In this document: piece after piece, positions 16,224 to 23,543 of the stretch | How positions within the stretch are numbered: position 1 is the stretch's first letter | Layout of the letters: every line of letters begins with the position of its first letter | Assembly: GCA_934153655.1 (NCBI GenBank) | Contig: CAKPFH010000013.1 | Coordinates: 1-29,032 of the forward strand | DNA from: an uncultured Bacilli bacterium | Lineage (GTDB): Bacteria > Bacillota_I > Bacilli_A > RF39 > UBA660 | DNA: 29,032 bases | Direction: 5' to 3' | Position numbers and translations under genes: made by a program | The notes under the pieces: model-generated | What the model saw: the letters and a program-made list of their open reading frames with translations, nothing else | Databases searched by the model: none | Told to the model about the DNA's origin: nothing

Positions 16224-16243
16224 ATTGCCTCCTTTTTTAAATT

Positions 16244-16272
16244 ATTATATAATAAAAAAAGAAAAATACCAA
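16244..16272 (-). promoter_or_regulatory. Promoter of bceRS
   Basis: Minus strand TTGGTA, 17-base spacer, TATAAT. The -35 lies in the loop and arm of the upstream terminator. Transcription should start about 15 bases before the bceR ATG. Confidence 0.6.
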
Positions 16273-16281
16273 ATAGGTATT
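16265..16281 (-). terminator. Terminator of the lipoprotein gene, overlapping its stop
   Basis: AATACC/GGTATT stem of 6 bp with a 5-base loop, followed on the minus strand by TTTCTTTTTTT. The lipoprotein TAA (16282-16280) overlaps one arm and the bceR -35 overlaps the other. Confidence 0.65.
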
Positions 16282-16759
16282 AATCAAATTTTATGGTTTT
16301 AGCCCATTCAAGAAATTTAGAGGCATAAATATCTTTGTTTTTAGCTTCACAAGCAAAATTAAATAACCAAAAACTATCATTTGTTTTATAACCAACAGTT
16401 GTATAGAAAAAATCTTTATCACTTATATTAGCTTCATAGGTAAAATAAACTAAGTTTCCATCTTCTTTTAAAGCTTCTTCTTTATTATTATTTTTAAGAA
16501 CTAGTTTAAGATAATCTTCTAAAGATGAATTCTTATCTAAACCTACTTGACTAAGTGTTGTAAATGTTTCTTTTAAACCCGTTACAATTGCTGTTGGGCT
16601 TTCATAATAAACTGTAGCACTTGCAAGAGATTTTTCATAAAAACCTTTTGGCATTTCAATTGACATTCCATGACTTGTATAAGTCTTAGTCTTATCACAT
16701 CCTGTTAAAAATAAGCAAAAAGCAAAAATAAGTAAAATATAAATTCCTTTCTTTTTCAT
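16280..16759 (-). CDS. Putative lipoprotein of unknown function
   Basis: The protein is 159 residues with a type II signal peptide: MKKKG, a hydrophobic stretch, then lipobox LTGC with the lipidated Cys near residue 21. The mature part is about 138 residues and likely alpha/beta. The stretches SMEMPKGF-like (SHGMSIEMPKGFYE) and FACEAKNKDIYASKFLEWAKTI recall small anchored proteins that read out envelope state, but I cannot name a family. GGAGGAG lies just upstream of the ATG. It has its own promoter and terminator and sits between the DUF4097 gene and bceRS, so a link to envelope stress is suggested only by position. Confidence 0.8.
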   Translation of the reverse strand: MKKKGIYILLIFAFCLFLTGCDKTKTYTSHGMSIEMPKGFYEKSLASATVYYESPTAIVTGLKETFTTLSQVGLDKNSSLEDYLKLVLKNNNKEEALKEDGNLVYFTYEANISDKDFFYTTVGYKTNDSFWLFNFACEAKNKDIYASKFLEWAKTIKFD

Positions 16760-16777
16760 TTCTCCTCCTTGATATTA

Positions 16778-16806
16778 ATTATAACATGAAAAAAAGATAA
16801 AGTTAA
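16778..16806 (-). promoter_or_regulatory. Promoter of the lipoprotein gene
   Basis: Minus strand TTAACT, 17-base spacer, TATAAT with an extended TG (TGTTATAAT). The -35 lies in the upstream terminator. Confidence 0.65.
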
Positions 16807-16820
16807 ACTCAACCTTATCT
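16795..16820 (-). terminator. Terminator of the DUF4097 gene, overlapping its stop
   Basis: Ten-bp stem AGATAAGGTT/AACTTTATCT (one G-U pair) with loop GAGTTT, followed on the minus strand by seven T. The gene's TAG (16821-16819) is at the stem edge. Confidence 0.88.
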
Positions 16821-17622
16821 AATTATTATTAGTAGTTATTTTAATAGTTCCTACTCCACCATTAATTTCTAAATAGTTATTACCATTTCCAACAACACTT
16901 TTATCTTTTAAGGTTTCACCATTAAATTTAATAGAACCAATTCCTTTATCAATTGAAATTTCATAATCGTTAATAGAACCTCTTAAATTAACATCTAATT
17001 TTGAAACCGAAGCATCAATTGTACTATTACCAAGAATAGCAGAATTAATTTTAGCATCTCCTACTCCTAAAGCAAATTTTAAATTATTAATAGTTCCATT
17101 TTGAATAGCAAACTTACCAGCTCCACCTTCTATTTTAGTACGTTCTGTAACAATTAAATTTTTAATATCTACCCTTCCAGCTCCTAAATCAAGATGTAAT
17201 CTTTTAGTTTCTAATTCTTCGATATTAATTTTACCAGCTCCTGCTTCAATGTCAACAACATCAAACATTAAATCTCTTGGAATTGTAATAATTAATTTAG
17301 ATGTATTATTAGAAAATGATACATGACTTTTTTCAATCACTTGAATTTTATTTTCATCTTGAATACAATTAATATATTTACTATCACTTGAAACTAATAA
17401 TTTATCACCTAAATTAATTTCTAAATCTGCACTTTTTAAATCAATATCTAAAGTAGTATTAACAACATTAGATTGATATAACTCATGAATTTTTCTTTGT
17501 TTATATTCAGAAATATCAAATATAGTTACAATGAAACTTACTATTCCACCTATCATACTAGCAATGATAATACAAGCAAAGGTAATAGCAAAATATTTAA
17601 TTATTTTTTGACTACTAGACAT
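16819..17622 (-). CDS. Membrane-anchored DUF4097-type beta-repeat protein
   Basis: The protein is 267 residues. An N-terminal membrane helix (about 10-36) is followed by an extracellular domain of short repeating beta strands rich in Gly, Asn, Asp and Ile, with phrases such as IEAGAGKINIEE, LDLGAGRVDIKN, IEGGAGKFAIQN and INGGVGTIKI. This is the DUF4097 (LiaG-like) right-handed beta repeat fold. LiaG-type proteins in Bacillus accompany envelope-stress loci, but their function is unknown. AGGAGGAG precedes the ATG. It stands alone between the exporter operon and the lipoprotein gene, with its own promoter and terminator. Confidence 0.85.
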   Translation of the reverse strand: MSSSQKIIKYFAITFACIIIASMIGGIVSFIVTIFDISEYKQRKIHELYQSNVVNTTLDIDLKSADLEINLGDKLLVSSDSKYINCIQDENKIQVIEKSHVSFSNNTSKLIITIPRDLMFDVVDIEAGAGKINIEELETKRLHLDLGAGRVDIKNLIVTERTKIEGGAGKFAIQNGTINNLKFALGVGDAKINSAILGNSTIDASVSKLDVNLRGSINDYEISIDKGIGSIKFNGETLKDKSVVGNGNNYLEINGGVGTIKITTNNN

Positions 17623-17648
17623 ATTCTCCTCCTAAACTATCTACTTAT

Positions 17649-17677
17649 ATTTTACACCAAAATAGGCATAAGGTAAA
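17649..17677 (-). promoter_or_regulatory. Promoter of the DUF4097 gene
   Basis: Minus strand TTTACC, 17-base spacer, TAAAAT: 4 of 6 and 5 of 6 matches. No clear terminator separates it from the exporter operon, so read-through is possible. Confidence 0.6.
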
Positions 17678-17691
17678 CAGTTTTTAAAAGA

Positions 17692-19479
17692 TTATTCATT
17701 AATACTTTCAAATTGAGAATTATAAAGATTAGCATAGAAACCATTTTTCTTTAATAATTCTTCATGAGTTCCTTGTTCAACAACATTACCTTCATTTAAA
17801 ACTAGAATTAAATCAGCATTTTTGATAGTTGATAAACGATGAGCAATTATAAAACTTGTTCTTCCTTCAGCTAATTTATCCATAGCTTCTTGCACTAATT
17901 CTTCTGTTCTCGTATCAACACTACTAGTTGCTTCATCAAGAATTAAAAAAGGTGCATCTTTTAACATACCACGGGCAATTGTTAATAATTGCTTTTCCCC
18001 AGCTGAAAGTGATTCATTATCACTAAGAATGGTATCATAACCTTTACTTAAGCTTTTAATTACATGATCTAAACCAACTAATTTAGCTACTTCTTTTACT
18101 CTTTCAAAGGCAACATTTTCTTGATTATAAACTATATTTTCTTTAATAGTTCCTTCAAATAACCAAGTATCTTGTAAAACCATAATAAATAAATCATGAA
18201 TATTTTCCCTAGTTAAATCTTTAATACTAACCCCATCTATTAAGATATCTCCATCATCTATTGGATAAAATTTCATAAGTAAATTAACTAAAGTTGTTTT
18301 ACCCGCTCCTGTTGGACCAACAATAGCAATTTTAGAACCACTTTTAGCTTGCATTGAAAAGTCTTTTATAATTGTTTTATCTTTATCATAACCAAATTTA
18401 ACATGTTTAAATTCAATATTACCATTAACTTTACTTTTATCTAAATGTTTAACTAAATTAGCTTCATCTGGCATTTCTTCTTCTTGTAAAAAAGCAAATA
18501 CCCTTTCACTAGCAGCTCCCGCACTTTGTAAATTAGTAGCAACTTGTGCAATTTGAGATAATGGTTGCGTAAATAATCTAGCATAGATAATAAAGGCTAT
18601 AATAACTCCAAAAGTAATAGTACCATTTAAAGCTAAAGCTGAACCTACAACACATACACAAACATAACTAAAGTTTCCAATAAAAGACATAAATGGAGAC
18701 ATCAAACCTGAAAAGAAATGAGCTTTCATAGCTGAATCAAACATTTTACTATTTATTTTATCAAATTCAGAAATTTCCATTTCTTCTCCATTATATACTT
18801 TAACAATATTATGACCAGTATAAGTTTCTTCAACTTGACCATTTAAATTTCCAATTTCTTCTTGAAAAGTTTCAAAGTATTTTTGAGATTTAGCTAATAC
18901 TATAGCCATGAAGAAAAAGCCAAATAAACTTGAAAAAATTGCTGTTAATGCCAAGATCCAATTAGTATGAAACATCATAAAAATAGAACCAATTAATAAA
19001 GTTATACTACTAACCAAAGTTGAAATACTTTGATTAACTGTTTGACTTAAAGTATCCACATCATTAGTAACACGTGATAAAATATCACCATATGGAGTTT
19101 TATCAAAATACTTAAGAGGTAAACGATTAATTTTTTCACTTATTTCTCCTCTTAATTTCTTTGAAAAACGATTAGTAATAGTTGCCATAATAAAATTTTC
19201 TAAATAACTACAAACAAAACCTATGCTATAGATTATTATTAGAAATAAAGCAATACTTTTAATCTTATTGAGAGCAATTGAAGAAGCAAGTCCTGAAACA
19301 ATTAAATTAGTAATTTCTTTAATTTTATCTGGACCAATTATAGAAAAAATTGATCCTACAAGAGCAAAAATAATAGCTATAATTAAAGGAGTTAAATAAG
19401 GTTTTAAATAGCTAAATAAATTTTTTAAAGCCTTTTTAAAATCTTTAGGTTTTTCATTAGTACCTGGTTTTCCTCTCAT
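17692..19479 (-). CDS. Heterodimeric ABC exporter subunit, catalytic half with degenerate signature
   Basis: This is a half-size exporter of 595 residues: six membrane helices (about 25-330) then a nucleotide-binding domain. Seen in order are Walker A (GPTGAGKTT), Q-loop (VLQDTWLF), signature LSAGEKQ in place of LSGGQ, Walker B with the catalytic Glu (FLILDEATSSVD) and the switch His (IIAHRLSTI). The non-consensus signature pairs logically with the defects in the partner. Its GTG/ATG region overlaps the partner's stop by 4 bases (ATGA). The likely role is drug, peptide or lipid export, as for LmrCD/BmrCD-type pumps; substrate unknown. Confidence 0.92.
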   Translation of the reverse strand: MRGKPGTNEKPKDFKKALKNLFSYLKPYLTPLIIAIIFALVGSIFSIIGPDKIKEITNLIVSGLASSIALNKIKSIALFLIIIYSIGFVCSYLENFIMATITNRFSKKLRGEISEKINRLPLKYFDKTPYGDILSRVTNDVDTLSQTVNQSISTLVSSITLLIGSIFMMFHTNWILALTAIFSSLFGFFFMAIVLAKSQKYFETFQEEIGNLNGQVEETYTGHNIVKVYNGEEMEISEFDKINSKMFDSAMKAHFFSGLMSPFMSFIGNFSYVCVCVVGSALALNGTITFGVIIAFIIYARLFTQPLSQIAQVATNLQSAGAASERVFAFLQEEEMPDEANLVKHLDKSKVNGNIEFKHVKFGYDKDKTIIKDFSMQAKSGSKIAIVGPTGAGKTTLVNLLMKFYPIDDGDILIDGVSIKDLTRENIHDLFIMVLQDTWLFEGTIKENIVYNQENVAFERVKEVAKLVGLDHVIKSLSKGYDTILSDNESLSAGEKQLLTIARGMLKDAPFLILDEATSSVDTRTEELVQEAMDKLAEGRTSFIIAHRLSTIKNADLILVLNEGNVVEQGTHEELLKKNGFYANLYNSQFESINE

Positions 19480-21212
19480 TTTAACGCCTCACTTCCTAAT
19501 TGACTTTTTGCAATTTCTTTATAAACAGGACAAGTTTTTAAAAGTTCTTCGTGTTTACCCATTCCAACAACTTCTCCATTATCAAGAACTAAAATTTTAT
19601 CAGCTTCCAAAATTGTTCCAATTCTTTGAGCAACAATTAAAGTAGTTGCATCTTTCGTGTATTCTTTTAATGCTTTCCTTAAATTATAATCTGTTTTATA
19701 ATCAAGAGCTGAAAAAGTATCATCAAAAATATAGATTTCTGGATTTCTATAAACTGCTCTTGCTACTCCAAGTCTTTGCTTTTGACCACCAGAAACATTG
19801 GTTCCTCCACGAGCAATAAAAGAGTCCAGTCCTTTATCCATTTTAGCAACAAAGTCAGCTTGACTAACTGCTATAGCATCAGTTAAAGATTTTTCATCAA
19901 TATTTTCTTTTCCATAAGCAATATTTTCCTTAACAGTTCCATGAAACATAAAAGCTTTTTGAGCAACATACCCTATTTTATCATGTAAAGATTTTAATTT
20001 ATAATCGCAAACATTAATACCATCAACTAATATTTTTCCTTCCGTTGCATCATAAAATCTAGGAATTAAATTAATTAAAGTTGATTTTCCTGAACCAGTT
20101 CCTCCAATAAAAGCAATGGTTTCACCCTTATTAGCTTTAAAAGAAACGTTTTTAATCATATAATCATCAGCATCTGGATATTTAAAAGATACATTTTGGA
20201 ATTCAACTGTTCCTACATATTCTCCGTTTTCTTTAGTACCATCTTTAATTTTATTAGTTCGATCTAAAACTTCATTAACTCTTTTAGCTGAAACAGAAGC
20301 TCTTGGATAAATTAAGAAAATCATAACTAGCATCATAAAAGACATAACTATTTGCATAGCATAAGTCGAAAAAACAACCATATCACTAAAAATAGTTAAT
20401 TTATCTGGCAAGTTAGCATCCTTTATTAAGATAGCTCCAACTAAATATATTCCTAAAGTTAAAGATGACATAACTAAAGACATAAAAGGCGACATAAGTC
20501 CCATCACTCTTTGATTAAATAGTTGCGTATTAGTTAATTTATTATTAGCATCATTAAATTTATCGGTTTGATAATCAGATGCATTAAAAGCTCTAATTAC
20601 TCTAATACCAGTTAAATTTTCCCTGGTTATTCTATTTAAATTATCAGTTAATTTTTGAACAATTTTAAATCTTGGCATAACAAGAACAACAATTACAACA
20701 ATTAAAATTAATAAAAGAACAACTGCTATAAACGTTAACATGCTAAATTTCATATTCTTACCAGCTATTTTTAAAATAGCAAGAACTGCCATAATAGGTG
20801 CTTTAATTAAAGCTTGTAATCCAAAAGAAATTAACATTTGAATTTGACCAACATCATTAGTAGTTCTAGTAATTAAACTTGAAACGGAAAAATCTTTAAT
20901 TTCTTCCATACTAAAGCCTAAAACTTTTTCATAAATTCTTTTTCTTGTCTTTTCACCAAAAGAACTAGCTAAATACGTTGCTAAATAACTAACAATTACA
21001 CTTCCTATTAAAGACCCACTAGCACAAAGCAACATATAAACACCATGAATAAAAATATCATGAACACTTCCTGATGTTTGAACTAAAGTTGTAATATTTG
21101 TCATATAATCAGGTAATTTTAAATCTAATAATACTTGAACAACTACAAATACAATTGATAAAAATACATATAAATATGCTTTTTTACTTAAATTTTTAAA
21201 TAACTTTATCAT
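19476..21212 (-). CDS. Heterodimeric ABC exporter subunit, non-catalytic half
   Basis: The protein is 578 residues with six membrane helices then a nucleotide-binding domain. Walker A (GGTGSGKST) and signature (VSGGQKQRLGVARA) are canonical. Walker B ends in Asp-Asp (IYIFDDTFSALD) where the catalytic Glu is expected, and the switch His is Gln (LIVAQRIGTI). That makes its own ATP site hydrolysis-poor, as in one subunit of heterodimeric exporters such as LmrC or TM287. It is first in the two-gene operon, with GAAGG before the ATG and a near-perfect promoter at 21236-21264. Confidence 0.92.
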   Translation of the reverse strand: MIKLFKNLSKKAYLYVFLSIVFVVVQVLLDLKLPDYMTNITTLVQTSGSVHDIFIHGVYMLLCASGSLIGSVIVSYLATYLASSFGEKTRKRIYEKVLGFSMEEIKDFSVSSLITRTTNDVGQIQMLISFGLQALIKAPIMAVLAILKIAGKNMKFSMLTFIAVVLLLILIVVIVVLVMPRFKIVQKLTDNLNRITRENLTGIRVIRAFNASDYQTDKFNDANNKLTNTQLFNQRVMGLMSPFMSLVMSSLTLGIYLVGAILIKDANLPDKLTIFSDMVVFSTYAMQIVMSFMMLVMIFLIYPRASVSAKRVNEVLDRTNKIKDGTKENGEYVGTVEFQNVSFKYPDADDYMIKNVSFKANKGETIAFIGGTGSGKSTLINLIPRFYDATEGKILVDGINVCDYKLKSLHDKIGYVAQKAFMFHGTVKENIAYGKENIDEKSLTDAIAVSQADFVAKMDKGLDSFIARGGTNVSGGQKQRLGVARAVYRNPEIYIFDDTFSALDYKTDYNLRKALKEYTKDATTLIVAQRIGTILEADKILVLDNGEVVGMGKHEELLKTCPVYKEIAKSQLGSEALK

Positions 21213-21235
21213 ATAACCTTCTTTCTTACTGTAAT

Positions 21236-21264
21236 AGTATATTTATTATTTTTAGAATTGTCAA
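21236..21264 (-). promoter_or_regulatory. Sigma-A promoter of the ABC exporter operon
   Basis: Minus strand TTGACA, 17-base spacer, TATACT: 6 of 6 and 5 of 6. The leader is only about 15-20 bases. Confidence 0.88.
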
Positions 21265-21479
21265 CATCTAAAAAAAACATTAATATTATAAATTAGTTAT
21301 GTGAAAATTTCATGAAATTTTAGAAAATATTTAAAAAAAATAATTAAAGTTTAAACAATTAATTAAAGGTAAAATAATTAAAATTAAAATAATTAAACAC
21401 ATCAAGACATTTTTACAAGTTAATACTTAAGACATTATCACAAATTAATCATATTTTACAAAAAAATGTAAATATAAAC
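21265..21479. other. AT-rich intergenic stretch with palindromes, no gene
   Basis: No credible coding frame is seen. It holds a perfect 18-base palindrome AAAATTTCATGAAATTTT (21304-21321), about 40 bases upstream of the exporter -35. Three copies of AAATAATTAAA-like sequence follow (about 21338-21391), and an inverted repeat TTTACA-A6-TGTAAA (21455-21472) lies 7 bases before the small-RNA -35. Possible regulator sites; none matches a motif I can name. Confidence 0.4.
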
Positions 21480-21511
21480 TTGACAAATCTAACCTAATCG
21501 ATTAATATAAT
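21480..21511 (+). promoter_or_regulatory. Promoter of the small RNA
   Basis: TTGACA at 21480-21485. The -10 is either TAATAT (21503-21508, 17-base spacer) or TATAAT (21506-21511, 20-base spacer, long). The start would be near 21514-21518, right at the first stem. Confidence 0.65.
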
Positions 21512-21515
21512 AACT

Positions 21516-21621
21516 ACCAATTCGGTTATTAGGCGAATTGGTCGCTAGTATCACACTAGCCAACCCCTTTTTATTCTTTTTATAGAGACTGTCCATCAGG
21601 GGGTGACAGTCTCATTTTTTT
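21516..21621 (+). ncRNA. Candidate free-standing small RNA with pseudoknot potential
   Basis: A transcript of about 105 bases framed by a promoter and an intrinsic terminator, with no open frame and no plus-strand gene downstream. Stem 1: ACCAATTCG (21516-21524) with CGAATTGGT (21534-21542), perfect 9 bp. Stem 2: GCTAGT/ACTAGC (21544-21549 with 21555-21560). A linker CAACCCC (21561-21567) and a U-rich stretch follow. Terminator stem: GAGACTGTC/GACAGTCTC (21585-21593 with 21605-21613). Its 11-base loop has GGGGGT (21599-21604), complementary to ACCCC in the linker, so a pseudoknot can form. CCAA at 21560-21563 can compete with stem 1 for TTGG. It is GC-richer than its surroundings. I recognise no known family. 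Confidence 0.7.
21585..21621 (+). terminator. Intrinsic terminator of the small RNA
   Basis: Perfect 9-bp GC-containing stem, 11-base loop, then A and seven T (21615-21621). The reverse direction lacks a T tail, which fixes the strand as plus. Confidence 0.88.
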
Positions 21622-21633
21622 ATTAAAATTTAA

Positions 21634-21650
21634 GATAGGCAAAACCTATC
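21634..21650. terminator. Hairpin at the sortase stop codon
   Basis: GATAGG-CAAAA-CCTATC stem, extendable by AA/TT. The sortase TAG (21648-21646) is in one arm. The T tail is good on the plus strand (TTTTTG) and poor on the minus strand, so it may be a second stop for the small RNA as well as the sortase end. Confidence 0.6.
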
Positions 21651-22476
21651 TTTTTGTTTCTTTAATTAATTTAGCATGAATAACTAATTTTTTCTTTTTA
21701 TTATAACAAGTTGATAAAGTAATTATCCGATTATTAGTATCAACATCAGTATCAAACTTGTAATGACTTCGATTAGTAATTGTTTCTAAAAAGTCTTTAT
21801 ATTCATTATCTGTATCAAAATTAATTTTTAAATAATCACTCGTTGTATCAATTACATATAAACTAAAAACTTTATAGACAAAACTAGAATTCTCGGTTGC
21901 TATTTTTATATAATGATTATCTTTGTTTAAAAACCATTCATTACTATCATACAATTTTTTTAAAGGACCAAACATAGCAAAACTAAGTCCTCCATGAGCA
22001 TAAATAATTGTATTTTTATCCGTGTTATCAGGATTATTTCGATAATCTAAAAATACCCAACCTCCATCATTATTGGTTTTATCAAATGACTTTGTTAAAT
22101 AATATTTATTATCAGCTGTTTGAACATAAGGGTAATTAACTCCAGCTCCTACAACATTTAACCATCCTTTAACATCATTATTAATTTCTTTTAAATTTGT
22201 AAAATCAACCGAAATAAAAGGAACTTTTAAATATTCATAATAATAATTAATTTTTTCTTCTTGACTCATATTAGCGTCATCTGGTATAACCGGTTCTACA
22301 TTAGTATCTTCTTTAATTTCAACTTGGGAATTAATATTAGCAATTAACTTATTAGTATCACTTTTTTGTTTTAATCTATTAATAATTCTATAACTAGAAT
22401 AGCAAAAAACACTTAAACAAATAAGTCCTAAAAACAATAATATAATATTTTTCCATTTAACTTTTCTTTTTTTCAT
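21646..22476 (-). CDS. Class B sortase with atypical active-site Arg position
   Basis: Sortases anchor surface proteins to peptidoglycan. The 276-residue protein has an N-terminal membrane helix (about 11-28) and a class B core: NNDVKGWLNVVGAGVNYPYV, YYLTKSFDK, then GGWVFLDYRNNP. The catalytic His is at about 161 (IYAHGG) and the Cys at about 257 (TLSTC). The conserved active-site Arg normally just before the final strand appears as Lys (KKKKLVIHAKL), which is unusual. It has its own promoter and no partner gene; no substrate with a sorting signal is visible in the window. It belongs to the srtB group, but its role in iron uptake or pili cannot be judged. Confidence 0.88.
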   Translation of the reverse strand: MKKRKVKWKNIILLFLGLICLSVFCYSSYRIINRLKQKSDTNKLIANINSQVEIKEDTNVEPVIPDDANMSQEEKINYYYEYLKVPFISVDFTNLKEINNDVKGWLNVVGAGVNYPYVQTADNKYYLTKSFDKTNNDGGWVFLDYRNNPDNTDKNTIIYAHGGLSFAMFGPLKKLYDSNEWFLNKDNHYIKIATENSSFVYKVFSLYVIDTTSDYLKINFDTDNEYKDFLETITNRSHYKFDTDVDTNNRIITLSTCYNKKKKLVIHAKLIKETKR

Positions 22477-22525
22477 ATTCTCCTCTTCTTTTTTTTAATT
22501 CTTTCTTACCTTATTGCCTAAATAT

Positions 22526-22554
22526 AATATATACTTATTTTTGAACTTTTGCAA
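22526..22554 (-). promoter_or_regulatory. Promoter of the sortase gene
   Basis: Minus strand TTGCAA, 17-base spacer, TATATT: 4 of 6 and 5 of 6 matches. Confidence 0.55.
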
Positions 22555-22580
22555 ACTTTATTTAATTAAAAATAAATTAA

Positions 22581-22609
22581 TTTACATCTTATTAAATAAA
22601 TGCTATAAT
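22581..22609 (+). promoter_or_regulatory. Promoter of the 22635-25027 operon
   Basis: TTTACA, 17-base spacer, TATAAT with extended TG (TGCTATAAT): 5 of 6 and 6 of 6 matches. Confidence 0.88.
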
Positions 22610-22634
22610 AGCTTTTGAAAAAAACGGGGGATTT

Positions 22635-23543
22635 ATGGAAGAATTAACAAAAGAAGAAATAGAAATATTTGAAAAATTAATTACTTTAAATAAAAAAATA
22701 CTTAAATTATACGAACAATTAGTTAATAAACCAGATGAATATGAAAAAATAATTGATTATTTATCTATATGTTTAGATCTTGAAAATGATTTATATAAGA
22801 AATTAGATTATTCAAAAACAGAATACTATTTAGAATATTTAAATCTTGATTTCTTTAAAAACAAATTTGATTATGATATAGCAATATCTATGGATTTAGA
22901 TAAAGCATCTATTAAAAGAATTTATACTATTATTATGACTAAAGAAAATGATGATATTATAAAAAATATTGAAAACAATGATTATAGTACAGAAGATGTT
23001 CACAATAGTTTAATTTTGGCAAGAACTATAGATGAAGATTTTAAAAGATTATTTGCTTTCTTTTTAGATGATTTAATAAAACAAGAACTAAATGAAGAAT
23101 TTAAAGTTAGATTAGCAAAAATAAAATATTTAATTTATTTTTTAAATCCTAATTTAGAAAAAGAATTAATGTTTAAAGAAGAAAAAACTTTTATTAATAC
23201 TTTTTTAACAGCTGATATTTTAAATGCTAATTTAGATGATACTAAAAAATTAATAATTACTTATATAATTCGTAACTTAAAAAAATATTTAGTTTTATTA
23301 ATTAATACTAAAGATGAAGATTATCAAGATAAAGATAAATATTTTAATACTTTAGTCTATGAAGCCTTAATAAAGGCTTGGTTAGAAATGAGTTATACTA
23401 AAATTAATTTTTCTAAATATAAAGATACTGATACTAATAATGAAAAAAGTAAAAATATTATTCAAAAAATAGTTAAAAATAGAAATACTTATGGTATCAT
23501 TAAATTAAGAACAGAAAGGATTAAATATGAAAGTAGTAAATGA
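22635..23543 (+). CDS. Hypothetical helical protein, first gene of an RNA-modification operon
   Basis: The protein is 302 residues and I do not recognise it. It is rich in Lys, Glu, Asp, Leu and Ile with almost no Gly or Pro, so it is predicted to be almost entirely alpha-helical. No signal peptide, membrane helix or metal motif is visible. An EEIEIFEKLITLNKKILKLY stretch opens it. GGGGGA lies upstream of the ATG. It ends in TGA and overlaps the methyltransferase by 17 bases. Position ahead of a methyltransferase and a pseudouridine synthase hints at an RNA-related job, but nothing in the sequence confirms this. Confidence 0.75.
   Translation: MEELTKEEIEIFEKLITLNKKILKLYEQLVNKPDEYEKIIDYLSICLDLENDLYKKLDYSKTEYYLEYLNLDFFKNKFDYDIAISMDLDKASIKRIYTIIMTKENDDIIKNIENNDYSTEDVHNSLILARTIDEDFKRLFAFFLDDLIKQELNEEFKVRLAKIKYLIYFLNPNLEKELMFKEEKTFINTFLTADILNANLDDTKKLIITYIIRNLKKYLVLLINTKDEDYQDKDKYFNTLVYEALIKAWLEMSYTKINFSKYKDTDTNNEKSKNIIQKIVKNRNTYGIIKLRTERIKYESSK

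Noticed and set aside
17485..17676. Plus-strand open frame at the start of the DUF4097 gene
   Set aside because: Antisense shadow with no ribosome-binding site; it overlaps that gene's promoter.
21338..21391. AAATAATTAAA-like copies as a CRISPR or repeat array
   Set aside because: Too short, irregular and low in complexity; fits background AT-rich sequence.
21480..21640. The small RNA read on the minus strand as a leader of the exporter operon
   Set aside because: On the minus strand the stems lack a T tail, and the exporter has its own promoter about 230 bases further on.
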